NCBI GenBank assembly: GCA_905182375.1
Contig: CAJJBF010000010.1
Coordinates: forward strand, 1-64,000
From: Flammeovirgaceae bacterium UBA4465
GTDB taxonomy: Bacteria > Bacteroidota > Bacteroidia > Cytophagales > Cyclobacteriaceae
DNA length: 64,000 nucleotides
Reading direction: 5' to 3'
Positions 18,120 to 28,063 of this stretch are shown here, in pieces; the first letter of the stretch is position 1; each line of letters starts with the position of its first letter. The notes below the pieces were generated by a model, which was not told where the DNA came from, ran no database searches, and saw only the letters and a list, made by a program, of their open reading frames with translations. The position numbers were made by a program, and so were the translations under genes.

Positions 18120-19639
18120 TTATTCTGGCGCCATGGTCATGATGGCTCCCATCAGTTTAATCCCATACCACAGGTTTTCTATCCTTATATTCTCATTGGC
18201 GGCATGTTGATTGTTGTCATGATTGGCGATTGGCACAACCAGCGCTGGCTTTTTCAATACGTCTGTGAATAAATACAAGGGCAATGAGCCTCCCAGGGTG
18301 GGCAATAAGATTAAATCCTCTCCTACCACCTCTTTTACCCTTGACACAATCTGCTGTGCATATGGATTGTTCATAGACGTCCGTGCCGCAGGGTAACCAT
18401 GCCCTCTGACCAATTTAGCGATTTTAGGATACGCCAAACGGGTCGCCTCATCGGGGTCTTCGCGTACGATATGATAGCCTTGCTTAACCATGTGATTTTC
18501 TGCAAGATCAATCATTTTATCCGGATCATTTCCTTTGACAAGCCGGATGCCGATGGAAGCGGTCGCGCTTGCCGGGATGACATTTCTTGCCTTGGTCCCT
18601 ACATTACCACTATTGATCCCCTTGATGGTCAGGGAGGGATATAAAAGGCGTTCGTAAAGCGTCTCGGATCCTTCCGTATCATTCAGACCTAATTCTTTTT
18701 TGAGTTGATCGTCAATTTGTGGGATATTGGCCATAGACTCTATTTCATAGGTCGTCAACGGATCTACGTCATCATAAAATCCTTCAATGGAGACATTCCC
18801 GTTTTCATCTTTCATGCTGGCAATCAATGAGGACAACATTTGTCCCGGCACCGGAGCCCAATTTCCATAATGGCCACTGTGCAAGGACCTATTGGACCCG
18901 TAAGTCGTCACCTCAAATCCCGTAACCCCTCGAACCCCAAAAACCAATTGTGGTTTTCTCGACTGGTGGATCGGCCCATCACAGAACATCCACAAATCGA
19001 TCGCTTCAAGCAATTCCGAATGATCTTCCAGATAGGATCTAAGATGCTCAGATCCTGCCTCCTCTTGCCCTTCAAAGAAAAAAACAAAATTGGAAGTGGG
19101 CTCAATCACCTGCCGCTTGCATGGCGTCAATCGCCGCCAAGATACCAATAATAGGGCCCTTGTCATCGCCTGCCGACCTCGCGTAAATACGAGATGACAG
19201 GATCTATTTTTTCACCCTCTTTTGGAAAGGGTATCTCTACGCCGCCCTCTGCTAAGGATTTATCATACATTTTAGGCGTCCACGGATCGTGTTTCCAACG
19301 CGTTTTGTCTACGGGTTGACCATCGTAATGTACGTAAAATGCAAGCGTTCGGGTCGCCTTTTTTGATGCCAAATAGCCATAGACGATGGGAGGGATGCCC
19401 GGATGCTCCAACAATTGTGTCGAAACGCCTCGATCAGTCAATTCGCCAATGATATACTGGGCATTTTTGTTAATATTAGGAAGATCATACGCCACATTGG
19501 GGATCTCCAATAAAGAGACAAACTCTTCTACAATATGAGCTCCTTGTGCGTCGATGTGCCGGTCAAATAAGGTGACGTCAGTTTGCGCACCTGCGCTTAC
19601 TACCAACAATAAAGAATAGACAGTAAGGATGATTTTCAT
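18120..19639 (-). CDS. Secreted M20-family peptidase, two frameshifts
   Basis: A zinc dipeptidase-like enzyme with a signal peptide (MKIILTVYSLLLVVSAGAQ; start at ATG 19639). The metal ligands are visible: the histidine and aspartate of VHYDGQPVD, AGDDKGP, the glutamates of FFFEGQEEAGS, the aspartate of FCDGP and the late histidine in NHDNNQHAANENI. The reading frame breaks twice. Around 19191-19199 the frame moves so that …RIYARSAGDDKGP… follows; around 19101-19112 it moves again into …EPTSNFVFFFEG…. Each break is cured by removing one base, restoring an uninterrupted protein of about 506 aa. It is probably periplasmic and cleaves dipeptides. Confidence 0.82.
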
Positions 19640-19696
19640 ACTAGTAAGATACAAAAAAGCAGTCATTTAATTTAAATAATCCTTCAATTATTCCTA

Positions 19697-20704
19697 TTAC
19701 TTGACCATATCTACCACACAATCTACCCATTTGGATTCAGTATTAAGACTTGGAACCAAATCCCATCTCATCCCTCCAGCTTCAATAAAATTTTCTTTAT
19801 ACTCCTCTCCCACCTCAATGGTCGTTTCCAAACAATCCGAAACAAAAGCCGGCGAAAACACCAAGATGCTTTTCTTTCCTTCAGCAGCCAATTTTTTTAA
19901 GGTATCCTCCGCATAAGGCTTGATCCATTCATCTCTCCCCAATCGACTCTGGAAACAAACCGTATAGTTGTCTTCACTGATCTTCATTTTATCCGCAATG
20001 AGTCGAGTAGTTTCAAAACATTGTGCTCGGTAGCAAAATTGGTTTTTTGGGCCCAAAGCAGCACAACAAGATCCTAATTTACAATGCTTGTCTACGGATC
20101 CTTTTCTAATCTGGCGCTCAGGCAAGCCATGGTAACTGAACAGATAATGATCATAATCGTGGGCCTTTAAAAAAGGTTGGGCCTGATCGACTATGGTCTC
20201 AATCAAAAGGGGGTGATGGAAGAATTGTGATACAAAACTTATTTTTGGAATAATCTGCCATTGCTTGGTCAGCTCCATCACTTTATCGATCACTGATCCT
20301 GTGGTCGCAGAAGCGTACTGAGGAAATAAAGGAATCACCTTGATCTCTGAAACGTGGTGATCCATGAGTCTTTTGATGGCCTCTTCAATAGAAGGGCTTT
20401 GGTATCTCATCCCAAACTCGACTGCATAATCCTTTGCCAGCTTCTTTTGTACCATCGCCGTAAGGTCTTCGGTATAAAATTTGAGCGGAGAGCCCCGTCC
20501 GGTAAACAATTTTCGATATTCTGCTGCTGATTTAGGCGCTCTAAAAATAGCGATGATTAAATTGACTAAAATCCATCTCAGTACGTAAGGAATATCTACC
20601 ACCCTTTTGTCCATGAGAAACTCTCTCAAATACTTTCTTACATCTGACACCTTGGTTGAATCTGGAGTTCCCAAATTCACTAATAATACCCCTATTTTCC
20701 CCAT
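19697..20704 (-). CDS. hemH: Ferrochelatase
   Basis: HemH inserts Fe(II) into protoporphyrin IX, the last step of haem synthesis, at the inner membrane. The 335-aa protein starts MGKIGVLLVNLGTPDS. It carries the catalytic histidine in FSYHGLPERQI and the proton-shuttling glutamate in FVSDCLETTIEVGEEY. Its start immediately follows the stop of the VTT-domain gene (0-1 bp gap), so the two are co-transcribed. Several cysteines (KLGSCCAALGPKNQFCYRAQC) lie in the region between these motifs. Confidence 0.96.
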   Translation of the reverse strand: MGKIGVLLVNLGTPDSTKVSDVRKYLREFLMDKRVVDIPYVLRWILVNLIIAIFRAPKSAAEYRKLFTGRGSPLKFYTEDLTAMVQKKLAKDYAVEFGMRYQSPSIEEAIKRLMDHHVSEIKVIPLFPQYASATTGSVIDKVMELTKQWQIIPKISFVSQFFHHPLLIETIVDQAQPFLKAHDYDHYLFSYHGLPERQIRKGSVDKHCKLGSCCAALGPKNQFCYRAQCFETTRLIADKMKISEDNYTVCFQSRLGRDEWIKPYAEDTLKKLAAEGKKSILVFSPAFVSDCLETTIEVGEEYKENFIEAGGMRWDLVPSLNTESKWVDCVVDMVK

Positions 20705-21286
20705 TTAACTTAACGAATTAGCCTCCCAAACGATGGCTGCGTACAAAAAAAACCTCATAAATCTTGACATAGAAATCCAGATGAATTTTTTAAAATCATA
20801 TTTTACAGATCCCACCAACATACAAACTCCTGAAAAAGGAATCGGCGTAAGCGCAGCGACCACTACAAGAAATCCACCAAATTGATGGAAATGTTTTTCA
20901 AACTTTCCTAGGCGTTTTCTTCTTAAGAGCCTATAAAATTTTGAGTCTCCAAATTTTGCCCCAATCAAATATCCAATAATGCCCGCAAGATAGGAAATGA
21001 ACATCAAGGCAGTCACATGTTGAAGGTATAACAGCCAGAGATTTTTACTAGCGGCCCAAAACATAAAAAATTCCGGTGGGATGATTCCAAAGATCAGTTC
21101 TGATACAAGAAAAATAAAATAAATCACCAAGGTGTGATCATATAGAGGTCCCAAAAAAACTTTTAAATCAAAGCCAAAATATTTTTGGATAATCACATAG
21201 CCCACAACCAGCACACCCAACCAAAGGAGACCTTTGACTAAATTTTTTAATAAAAATGTTGTTTTATGAGTGGATTCTTGATTCAT
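20705..21286 (-). CDS. VTT/DedA-like membrane protein
   Basis: The 193-aa protein has about five hydrophobic segments. The central VTT (SNARE-associated) core shows FGIIPPEFFMFWAA, AGIIGYLIGAKFGD and the later ALTPIPFSGVCMLVG, with the conserved proline-containing re-entrant loops. DedA-family proteins are linked to lipid carrier flipping and membrane homeostasis. The member's substrate is unknown. It is directly joined to hemH. Confidence 0.75.
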   Translation of the reverse strand: MNQESTHKTTFLLKNLVKGLLWLGVLVVGYVIIQKYFGFDLKVFLGPLYDHTLVIYFIFLVSELIFGIIPPEFFMFWAASKNLWLLYLQHVTALMFISYLAGIIGYLIGAKFGDSKFYRLLRRKRLGKFEKHFHQFGGFLVVVAALTPIPFSGVCMLVGSVKYDFKKFIWISMSRFMRFFLYAAIVWEANSLS

Positions 21287-21324
21287 CTCCCATTTAAAAA
21301 CTTAATCCCTTGTTAAAAAGTTTC

Positions 21325-22005
21325 TCAAAAAATTGCTTTTTCTTCATCTAAGGGTTCTTCCTCAGTTACCGATTTTTTTTGTGCGGCTCGCGTTTCCTTC
21401 TTAAGGGTTGTTTGTTCATTTTCTACCCTCCAAAAAGGTTCTTCAAACTCCGTAAATCGGCCATTAAATTCTGTTATGGATATCTTAATGGCATAATTTA
21501 ACCGGTTGACCGCTTCATGATAATAATCATTTCGGTTTTGTGGATGGTCTATAAAAAATTTAATGATGGGGAAACTTCGGTTTCTCAGTTCTTTCAAAAC
21601 TTTATGGATAGATACGGGTTGCCGTTTTTTTTCCAAATCCTTGAGTGCGCGCACGCAATTTTCAGCCAAGCCTTTCAATAAGCCACTGTAAATTTCATAC
21701 GTTTTACCTTTATCTTGATCGTATTCAGCTGCTTTCTCCTCGCAAAAAGCGTTAAATATTCTAATGGCTGGGGTACATAATTGTGGTTTTTCAAAGACGT
21801 TGGGCTGCCACAAAATTTCTCTATAAGTGAATAGAGAGGGCAAAAGTTCCGTGTCATATTCCTTTTTTTTGGTCAACTCAGTAATCGATTGGACATCTAA
21901 TCCTGCCATGATGACGTGAGCAGCATGCAATGAATACCGCTGCTTGGGTGTATCTGCAGTGCGCAACGCTATAAAATTCCAAATTTGATTGATTGGGATA
22001 TCCAT
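21325..22005 (-). CDS. Conserved-looking hypothetical protein (226 aa)
   Basis: I do not recognise the family. The protein is soluble and mostly helical. It starts MDIPINQIWNFIALRTADTP and contains HAAHVIMAGLDVQSITELT, and it ends in a charged, low-complexity tail (KKSVTEEEPLDEEKAIF). A longer start at ATG 22038 (MINILTKFRKN) would add 11 residues; the track through to 22152 would overlap the start of recJ and is unlikely. It is transcribed divergently from recJ. Confidence 0.6.
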   Translation of the reverse strand: MDIPINQIWNFIALRTADTPKQRYSLHAAHVIMAGLDVQSITELTKKKEYDTELLPSLFTYREILWQPNVFEKPQLCTPAIRIFNAFCEEKAAEYDQDKGKTYEIYSGLLKGLAENCVRALKDLEKKRQPVSIHKVLKELRNRSFPIIKFFIDHPQNRNDYYHEAVNRLNYAIKISITEFNGRFTEFEEPFWRVENEQTTLKKETRAAQKKSVTEEEPLDEEKAIF

Positions 22006-22110
22006 ATTTTTTCTAAATTTCGTTAAAATATTGATCATTTTAAAGCCCTTCGGTGAGATCTTAATTTTTATTCTAGGTTTACCCAACTTAATGCATAATA
22101 TTTGACCTTT

Positions 22111-23811
22111 ATGGACAAAAAATGGGATCTTTCCGAAATTGATGAACCCCAAGCGAAATCATTGGGCGATCAGCTCAACATACATCCCACCTTAGGTGGC
22201 CTCTTAATCAATCGCGGCATCACTGATTTTGAAAAATCGCGCGCCTTCTTTCGTCCCTCCCTAGAAATGCTCCATGATCCCTTTTTAATGAAAGATCTGG
22301 ATCTGGCAGTAAATCGGCTCTCGGATGCATTGGCCCGAAATGAACACATTTTGATCTATGGTGATTACGATGTTGACGGCACCACTTCGGTAGCGTTAAT
22401 GTATTCATTCTTAAAAAATCATACTGAAAATATTCGTTTTTATATCCCTGATCGTTACACAGAGGGTTACGGAATCTCGGAAAAAGGCATCGAATATGCC
22501 GCGTCGATCGATTGCCAATTGATCATCGCACTTGATTGTGGTATCCGTGCCCTAAACATGGCAGACCTTTCCAAAAAAAAAGGCATCGATTTAATCATCT
22601 GTGACCATCATATTCCGGGAAGTATTCTTCCCAAGGCCTATGCAGTCCTTGATCCCAAAAGAAAAGACTGTCGCTACCCTTTCAAAGAACTCAGCGGCTG
22701 TGGCGTCGGATTCAAGCTTTTGCAAGGGTTTTGTCTACAGCATACCCTTGACCTTGGGTCTCTTTTTAATTACCTCGACCTAGTTGCCGTTAGCATCGCC
22801 TCTGATATTGTCCCAATGGTAGGAGAAAATCGTATTCTAGCTTATTTTGGGATGCAAAAAATCAATAGCCAGCCCCTAAAAAGTCTCCAGGCGTTGATCG
22901 ACATCGCTGGGATAAAAGCTCCAATCAGCATCTCTGACGTAGTTTTTTATATCGGCCCTAGAATCAATGCCGCGGGTCGTTTAAGACATGCACATGAGTC
23001 CGTAGACCTGCTCATTAGTGAAGATCCTGTCCAATTGAAGGATTTTGCGCAACGACTCAACGAGGTAAATAAAAAACGACAAAATATTGATCAGACGGTC
23101 ACCGAAGAAGCCTTACGGACGATACATGAAGAGCTTCCAGTGACCGCTAAAAGTACGGTCCTTTTTAATCCTAAATGGCACAAAGGTATTGTGGGCATCG
23201 TCGCATCCCGATGCATTGAACATTATTTCAGACCTACCATCATTTTAACAGAAAGTAATGGGGTAGCAACCGGTTCTGCTCGCTCAGTAGAAGGCTTTGA
23301 CATCCATGCCGCACTGGGAAAATGTGCAGATCTCCTCTTGCAATACGGCGGCCACGCATTTGCCGCTGGCATGTCTTTGGCATTGAATAACGTAGACCTC
23401 TTTAAAGAGCGATTTGAGGAAGTTGTCAAAAACACAATTCCCTCAGACTCGGAAAGGCCCAAATTAATTGTAGATGCTGAAGTCCCTCTTGATTTTATCC
23501 ATTTTAAAAATTTCAACATCCTCAATCAAATGACCCCATTTGGCCCTCAGAATATGCACCCTGTTTTTGTTACAGAACATGTCAAACTGGTAGGAAGTCC
23601 GAAAATAATCAAAGAGAAGCATCTTAAAATTCAAGTGAAGCAAGGAGATACAGAGGTTCCTATAGAGGCCATTGCATTTGGTCTGGGGGGCCTACAAGCC
23701 CCTATTTTAGCAGCAGAAAGTTTTCGAATCGCCTATCACATTGACTTAAATGAATTCCGAGGAAGAAAAAGACTGCAGCTAATCGTCAAGGATATCAAAT
23801 TCTATAATTAA
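22111..23811 (+). CDS. recJ: Single-stranded-DNA exonuclease RecJ
   Basis: RecJ degrades single-stranded DNA 5'-3' in recombination and mismatch repair. The 566-aa product shows the DHH-family motifs: [12 protein letters not shown] (around residue 84), ALDCG, CDHHIPG (around 164) and a DHHA1 domain with [11 protein letters not shown]. The start is taken at ATG 22111 (MDKKWDLSE), three codons after an in-frame TTG. It is followed by lptB after 10 bases. Confidence 0.95.
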   Translation: MDKKWDLSEIDEPQAKSLGDQLNIHPTLGGLLINRGITDFEKSRAFFRPSLEMLHDPFLMKDLDLAVNRLSDALARNEHILIYGDYDVDGTTSVALMYSFLKNHTENIRFYIPDRYTEGYGISEKGIEYAASIDCQLIIALDCGIRALNMADLSKKKGIDLIICDHHIPGSILPKAYAVLDPKRKDCRYPFKELSGCGVGFKLLQGFCLQHTLDLGSLFNYLDLVAVSIASDIVPMVGENRILAYFGMQKINSQPLKSLQALIDIAGIKAPISISDVVFYIGPRINAAGRLRHAHESVDLLISEDPVQLKDFAQRLNEVNKKRQNIDQTVTEEALRTIHEELPVTAKSTVLFNPKWHKGIVGIVASRCIEHYFRPTIILTESNGVATGSARSVEGFDIHAALGKCADLLLQYGGHAFAAGMSLALNNVDLFKERFEEVVKNTIPSDSERPKLIVDAEVPLDFIHFKNFNILNQMTPFGPQNMHPVFVTEHVKLVGSPKIIKEKHLKIQVKQGDTEVPIEAIAFGLGGLQAPILAAESFRIAYHIDLNEFRGRKRLQLIVKDIKFYN

Positions 23812-23821
23812 TTTACATTTT

Positions 23822-24556
23822 ATGATGAAACTAAGGGCCGAAAATCTTGTCAAAAAATACAAAGGAAGAAATGTAGTAAATCAAGTTTCCGTATCGGTAA
23901 AACAAGGCGAAATCGTGGGTTTACTGGGCCCTAATGGGGCAGGGAAAACCACTTCTTTTTACATGATTGTTGGCCTCATCAAACCCAATGATGGTCACAT
24001 CTTTTTAGACGATCAAGACATCACAGGTCTGGCCATGTACCGGCGGGCCAAATTGGGAATTGGTTACCTCGCTCAAGAAGCTTCTGTCTTTAGAAACCTT
24101 TCGGTGGAGGACAATATATTGGCGGTACTAGAGATGACCAAATTGAGCAAGTCGGATCAAAAAGAAAAGCTAGAATCTTTACTCAGCGAGTTCAGTCTCA
24201 ATCATGTTCGTAAAAATCAGGGTATGGTGCTCTCAGGCGGAGAACGCCGCAGAACGGAAATTGCGCGTGCCCTGGCTGTTGATCCCAAATTTGTCCTTTT
24301 AGATGAGCCTTTTGCTGGCGTCGATCCCATCGCAGTAGAAGAAATTCAAGGCATTGTGAGTCGCCTCAAAGAAAAAAATATCGGCATTTTAATTACTGAC
24401 CATAATGTAAACGAAACCCTGTCCATCACAGATAGAGCCTATCTGATGTTTGAAGGCTCCCTACTTAAAGCAGGAACCGCCGAAGAACTCGCCAATGATG
24501 AGCAAGTTCGGCGCGTTTATTTAGGCCAACATTTTGAATTAAAACGCAAAATATAA
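23822..24556 (+). CDS. lptB: LPS export ABC transporter ATPase LptB
   Basis: LptB powers transfer of lipopolysaccharide from the inner to the outer membrane. The 244-aa ATPase shows Walker [10 protein letters not shown] (residues 36-44), a Q-loop region [16 protein letters not shown] typical of LptB, signature LSGGERRR, Walker [14 protein letters not shown] and the switch histidine in [10 protein letters not shown]. The start may be the second ATG (23825), giving the family-typical [14 protein letters not shown]. The next gene starts one base after its stop. Confidence 0.94.
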   Translation: MMKLRAENLVKKYKGRNVVNQVSVSVKQGEIVGLLGPNGAGKTTSFYMIVGLIKPNDGHIFLDDQDITGLAMYRRAKLGIGYLAQEASVFRNLSVEDNILAVLEMTKLSKSDQKEKLESLLSEFSLNHVRKNQGMVLSGGERRRTEIARALAVDPKFVLLDEPFAGVDPIAVEEIQGIVSRLKEKNIGILITDHNVNETLSITDRAYLMFEGSLLKAGTAEELANDEQVRRVYLGQHFELKRKI

Positions 24557-24557
24557 C

Positions 24558-26096
24558 GTGGCCCTCTTTAACTCCATCTTTACTTGGGTAATGAAAAAAA
24601 GAATTCATCAAATTGAACTCTTTCAAAAATATCCTTATGAAGTACAAACAGAGTTGATGGAGGCGTTAGTAAAAAAAGGTTCTAAAACCGTTTATGGACT
24701 GAAGCATAAATTTTCAGATATCAAGAGCCTTAAGAGTTTTCAAGAGCAAATTCCCATACAGAACTATCAAGACCTTTTTCCCTACATTGACCGCATCATG
24801 CATGGTGAGAAAAATGTGCTTTGGCCCTCAGAAATTAAATGGTTTGCCAAATCTTCTGGAACCACCAACGCAAGAAGTAAATTTATTCCTGTTTCTAATG
24901 AGGCCTTACAAGACTGTCACATCAAAGGGGGCAAAGATCTCTTGTCTATCTATTTCAACAACTTTGAAAACACCAAAATGTTTACAGGCAAAAGTTTGGT
25001 CATTGGAGGCAGTCGTCAGGTTAATCAGCTCAACCAAAACAGCAATTCCTTTTATGGAGATGTCTCTGCCGTGCTCATCAGTAACCTCCCTTGGTGGGCA
25101 CAATTGGTGAGAACACCGAGTTTAGAAATTGCCCTAATGGATGAATGGGAGGAAAAATTAGAAAAAATGATCCATTCCTGTATCGATGAAAATATCACCA
25201 GTATCTCGGGTGTCCCCACCTGGACCATGGTTTTGTTAGAAAAAATTCTAAAGGAAAAAAAAGTAGAAAGTATATTAGATATCTGGCCTAATCTTGAGGT
25301 TTTTTTCCATGGCGCCGTAGCTTTTAGCCCTTATGAGCCTCAATTCAAAAGACTGATTCCGAGTACTGGAATGCATTACGTAGAAACATACAATGCTTCT
25401 GAAGGATTTTTTGGTATTCAAGATCAAGTAGACTCGAAAGATATGCTGCTCATGCTTGACTACGGTATTTTTTATGAGTTCATTCCTTTTGATCAAATCC
25501 AAGAAGAACAGCCCCAAGCACTGGACATTAGCCAAGTTAAAGTCAATCAAGTATATGCCCTCCTCATCACAACCAATGCAGGTCTTTGGAGGTATAAGAT
25601 TGGAGATACGATCACCTTTACCTCTATAAATCCACACCGCATTCGCATAACAGGACGCACCAAGCATTTCATCAATGCTTTTGGAGAAGAGCTGATGATC
25701 TGGAACGCTGAAAAAGCGATGTCTGTTGCTTGTATTAAAACCAATGCTGAAATCAGTAATTTTACTGCGGGTCCAAAATATTTAGAGAAAAATGAAAAAG
25801 GAGGCCATGAATGGGTCATTGAATTCAAAAGGACCCCCGATGACTTAGATCGATTTACCCAAATACTAGATGAGGTGCTTCGCGAGATTAATTCAGATTA
25901 TGATGCCAAGCGTCATAAAGATTTAGCCCTCATAGCACCCGTCGTATATCCTGTAGCTGCTGGCGTTTTCAATACCTGGATGAAATCTAGGGGTAAACTA
26001 GGGGGTCAAAATAAAGTGCCCAGGTTAGCCAACGATCGCATATATTTAGACGAGATTTTGGCCCTTATTGATCATCCTAATCTTCAATGTAATTAA
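24558..26096 (+). CDS. GH3-family acyl-adenylating protein
   Basis: The 512-aa protein belongs to the GH3 (auxin-responsive promoter) family, which in plants conjugates amino acids to hormones through acyl-adenylates. The nucleotide-binding motif is seen as FAKSSGTTNARSKFIPV, with later VETYNASEGFFG and YRYKIGD-like WRYKIGDTITF elements and the C-terminal TGRTKHFINAFGEEL. Bacteroidota homologues are common but their substrate is unknown. The start is GTG at 24558, one base after lptB, indicating coupling. It overlaps rluD by about 20 bases at the 3' end. Confidence 0.88.
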   Translation: MALFNSIFTWVMKKRIHQIELFQKYPYEVQTELMEALVKKGSKTVYGLKHKFSDIKSLKSFQEQIPIQNYQDLFPYIDRIMHGEKNVLWPSEIKWFAKSSGTTNARSKFIPVSNEALQDCHIKGGKDLLSIYFNNFENTKMFTGKSLVIGGSRQVNQLNQNSNSFYGDVSAVLISNLPWWAQLVRTPSLEIALMDEWEEKLEKMIHSCIDENITSISGVPTWTMVLLEKILKEKKVESILDIWPNLEVFFHGAVAFSPYEPQFKRLIPSTGMHYVETYNASEGFFGIQDQVDSKDMLLMLDYGIFYEFIPFDQIQEEQPQALDISQVKVNQVYALLITTNAGLWRYKIGDTITFTSINPHRIRITGRTKHFINAFGEELMIWNAEKAMSVACIKTNAEISNFTAGPKYLEKNEKGGHEWVIEFKRTPDDLDRFTQILDEVLREINSDYDAKRHKDLALIAPVVYPVAAGVFNTWMKSRGKLGGQNKVPRLANDRIYLDEILALIDHPNLQCN

Positions 26097-27108
26097 CATA
26101 ACGCTCCCATTTAGCCAAAACCTCTGTAAAATCTGCGGGCAAGTCCGAGTCTAATCTCACTGCTTCTTTGGTCACCGGATGTACGAATCCCAGTGTTTTA
26201 GCATGCAGGGCTTGTCGAGGCATGATTTTAAAACAATTCTGAACAAATTGTTTGTATTTGGTGAAGAGAGTCCCTTTTAAAATTTGATCCCCCCCATAAG
26301 TGGAATCATTAAATATGGGATGCCCGATATACTTCATATGAGCTCTGATTTGATGGGTCCGTCCAGTTTCTAAATTGCACTGAATCAAACTGACATACCG
26401 AAAAGATTGTAATGTTTTGTAATGAGTTACCGCGCGACGACCAAAATCTCCTTCAGGAAAAGCGGTGGTCAACCTGCGGTCCTTGAAACTCCTCCCCAGC
26501 TGAACATCAATGGTTCCCTCAGCGGGTAGGGGTTCCCCCCAGACCAGGGTGTAATAGGTGCGGTCAATCGAATGATCATAAAATTGTTTGGCCAAGCCTT
26601 TCATGGCCTTTTCTGATTTAGCAATGACCAATAAACCCGAGGTATCTTTATCAATCCGATGAACCAGCCCAGGCCTTCCTTCATTGCCTCGCATTTCTGG
26701 TAAGTTCTTGAAGTGCCATAATAAAGCGTTGACTAAGGTGCCAGACCAGTTTTTATAGGCTGGATGAACCACCATACCTGCCTCCTTATATACAATTAGC
26801 AGCTCTGGATCCTCAAACCGAATATCCAAAGGTAAATTTTCAGCAATGATTTCCTCCTCTCGCTGTGGCTCTGGCATCAGCACGACCAATTCGTCCTTGG
26901 GACGCACTTTATAATTGGCTTTTACCGCTTCACGGTTGACGGTGATCCATCCTGATTTAATGAACTCTTGAATTTGAGTTCTGGTTAAATCTGGTAATTT
27001 TTCCATTAAAAACTTATCGATGCGAACAGGGCCTTGTTTTGGATCAACAATGATCCTGAAATGTTCAAACAGTTCTTCCTCAATAAGCGCTTGTGATGTA
27101 TCTGACAT
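26077..27108 (-). CDS. rluD: Large-subunit pseudouridine synthase RluD family
   Basis: The enzyme isomerises uridines in 23S rRNA. An N-terminal S4 domain (VRIDKFLMEKLPDLTRTQIQEFI) is followed by the RluA-type catalytic domain, with the aspartate in HRIDKDTSGLLVIAKS, the YTLVWGEP strand and the motif ETGRTHQIRAHM. The 343-aa length is typical. The RluD assignment, rather than RluC, rests on the S4 domain and overall form. Confidence 0.9.
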   Translation of the reverse strand: MSDTSQALIEEELFEHFRIIVDPKQGPVRIDKFLMEKLPDLTRTQIQEFIKSGWITVNREAVKANYKVRPKDELVVLMPEPQREEEIIAENLPLDIRFEDPELLIVYKEAGMVVHPAYKNWSGTLVNALLWHFKNLPEMRGNEGRPGLVHRIDKDTSGLLVIAKSEKAMKGLAKQFYDHSIDRTYYTLVWGEPLPAEGTIDVQLGRSFKDRRLTTAFPEGDFGRRAVTHYKTLQSFRYVSLIQCNLETGRTHQIRAHMKYIGHPIFNDSTYGGDQILKGTLFTKYKQFVQNCFKIMPRQALHAKTLGFVHPVTKEAVRLDSDLPADFTEVLAKWERYVNYIED

Positions 27109-27134
27109 TCTACAAATTTACGTATACTTGTGAG

Positions 27135-28058
27135 ATGCTGGTAGAAATTCCCAAAACTCCTCTCGAAGAATTAAAAACCCCTTTTTTGGAATTTCAAAAA
27201 ATTCGAATCTTTATCAAAAGAGATGACCTCAATGACCCCCTCTTGATGGGTAATAAATTTCGAAAATTAAAATACAATCTCATTACGGCTAGAGCGAAGG
27301 GTGCTGATACCCTACTTACCTACGGCGGAGCGTATTCCAATCACATCTTTGCCACTGCCGCCGCTGGGAAGCGCTATGGATTCAAAACCATCGGTTTAAT
27401 CCGAGGAGATGAATTAAATGCAAATAGCAATCCCACCTTAAAAGCCGCAGCTAATTTCGGAATGACTCTTGTCTTTTTACCTCGTCAAGAATTCTCAGAT
27501 TTCAAGTCACATCTAACCTTTCCTTCCGATGTCAAAGGAAAGATCTATACCCTCCCTGAGGGCGGGACCAATCGAGCAGCTATTCGGGGTTGTGCTGAAA
27601 TCATTGAAGAAATAAGCCTTCCTTTCGATATTCTTTGTACCCCTATCGGTACTGGAGGGACTATGGTTGGATTATTAAAAGGCTTAGCAGGCCAAAAAGA
27701 AGTTTGGGGATTCTCAGCACTGAAAGGGAATTGGATAGATGCGCACATAAAATCCTTATTGATTCAAGAAAAAATAAAGGTGACTAATTTCAAAACTTTT
27801 TCAGAAAACGATTTTGGTGGCTACGGAAAGTTTAATTCTAGATTGACAACCTTCATAACATGGTTTCATAATGAAAAAAAAATAGCTTTAGACCCTATAT
27901 ATATGGGAAAGATGTGCTTAAGACTTTGGGAAATGCTCAAAAATGAGCAAATTGCAAAAGGAAGTACGATAGTTTTACTTCACACAGGTGGACTACAAGG
28001 TATCATGGGATTTAATCAAAAATATAATACCGAATTACCCACGAGTAATACAGTCTAA
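27135..28058 (+). CDS. ACC deaminase / D-cysteine desulfhydrase-like PLP enzyme
   Basis: A fold-type II PLP enzyme of 307 aa. The Schiff-base lysine is in MGNKFRKLKYN (Lys41), the serine-histidine element in GGAYSNHIFATAAA and the phosphate loop in PIGTGGTMVGLLKG. I choose ATG 27135 (MLVEIPKTPLEEL); an upstream ATG at 27093 would run into the divergent rluD. The family splits 1-aminocyclopropane-1-carboxylate or D-cysteine; which one cannot be told by eye. Confidence 0.83.
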   Translation: MLVEIPKTPLEELKTPFLEFQKIRIFIKRDDLNDPLLMGNKFRKLKYNLITARAKGADTLLTYGGAYSNHIFATAAAGKRYGFKTIGLIRGDELNANSNPTLKAAANFGMTLVFLPRQEFSDFKSHLTFPSDVKGKIYTLPEGGTNRAAIRGCAEIIEEISLPFDILCTPIGTGGTMVGLLKGLAGQKEVWGFSALKGNWIDAHIKSLLIQEKIKVTNFKTFSENDFGGYGKFNSRLTTFITWFHNEKKIALDPIYMGKMCLRLWEMLKNEQIAKGSTIVLLHTGGLQGIMGFNQKYNTELPTSNTV

Positions 28059-28063
28059 TAATC

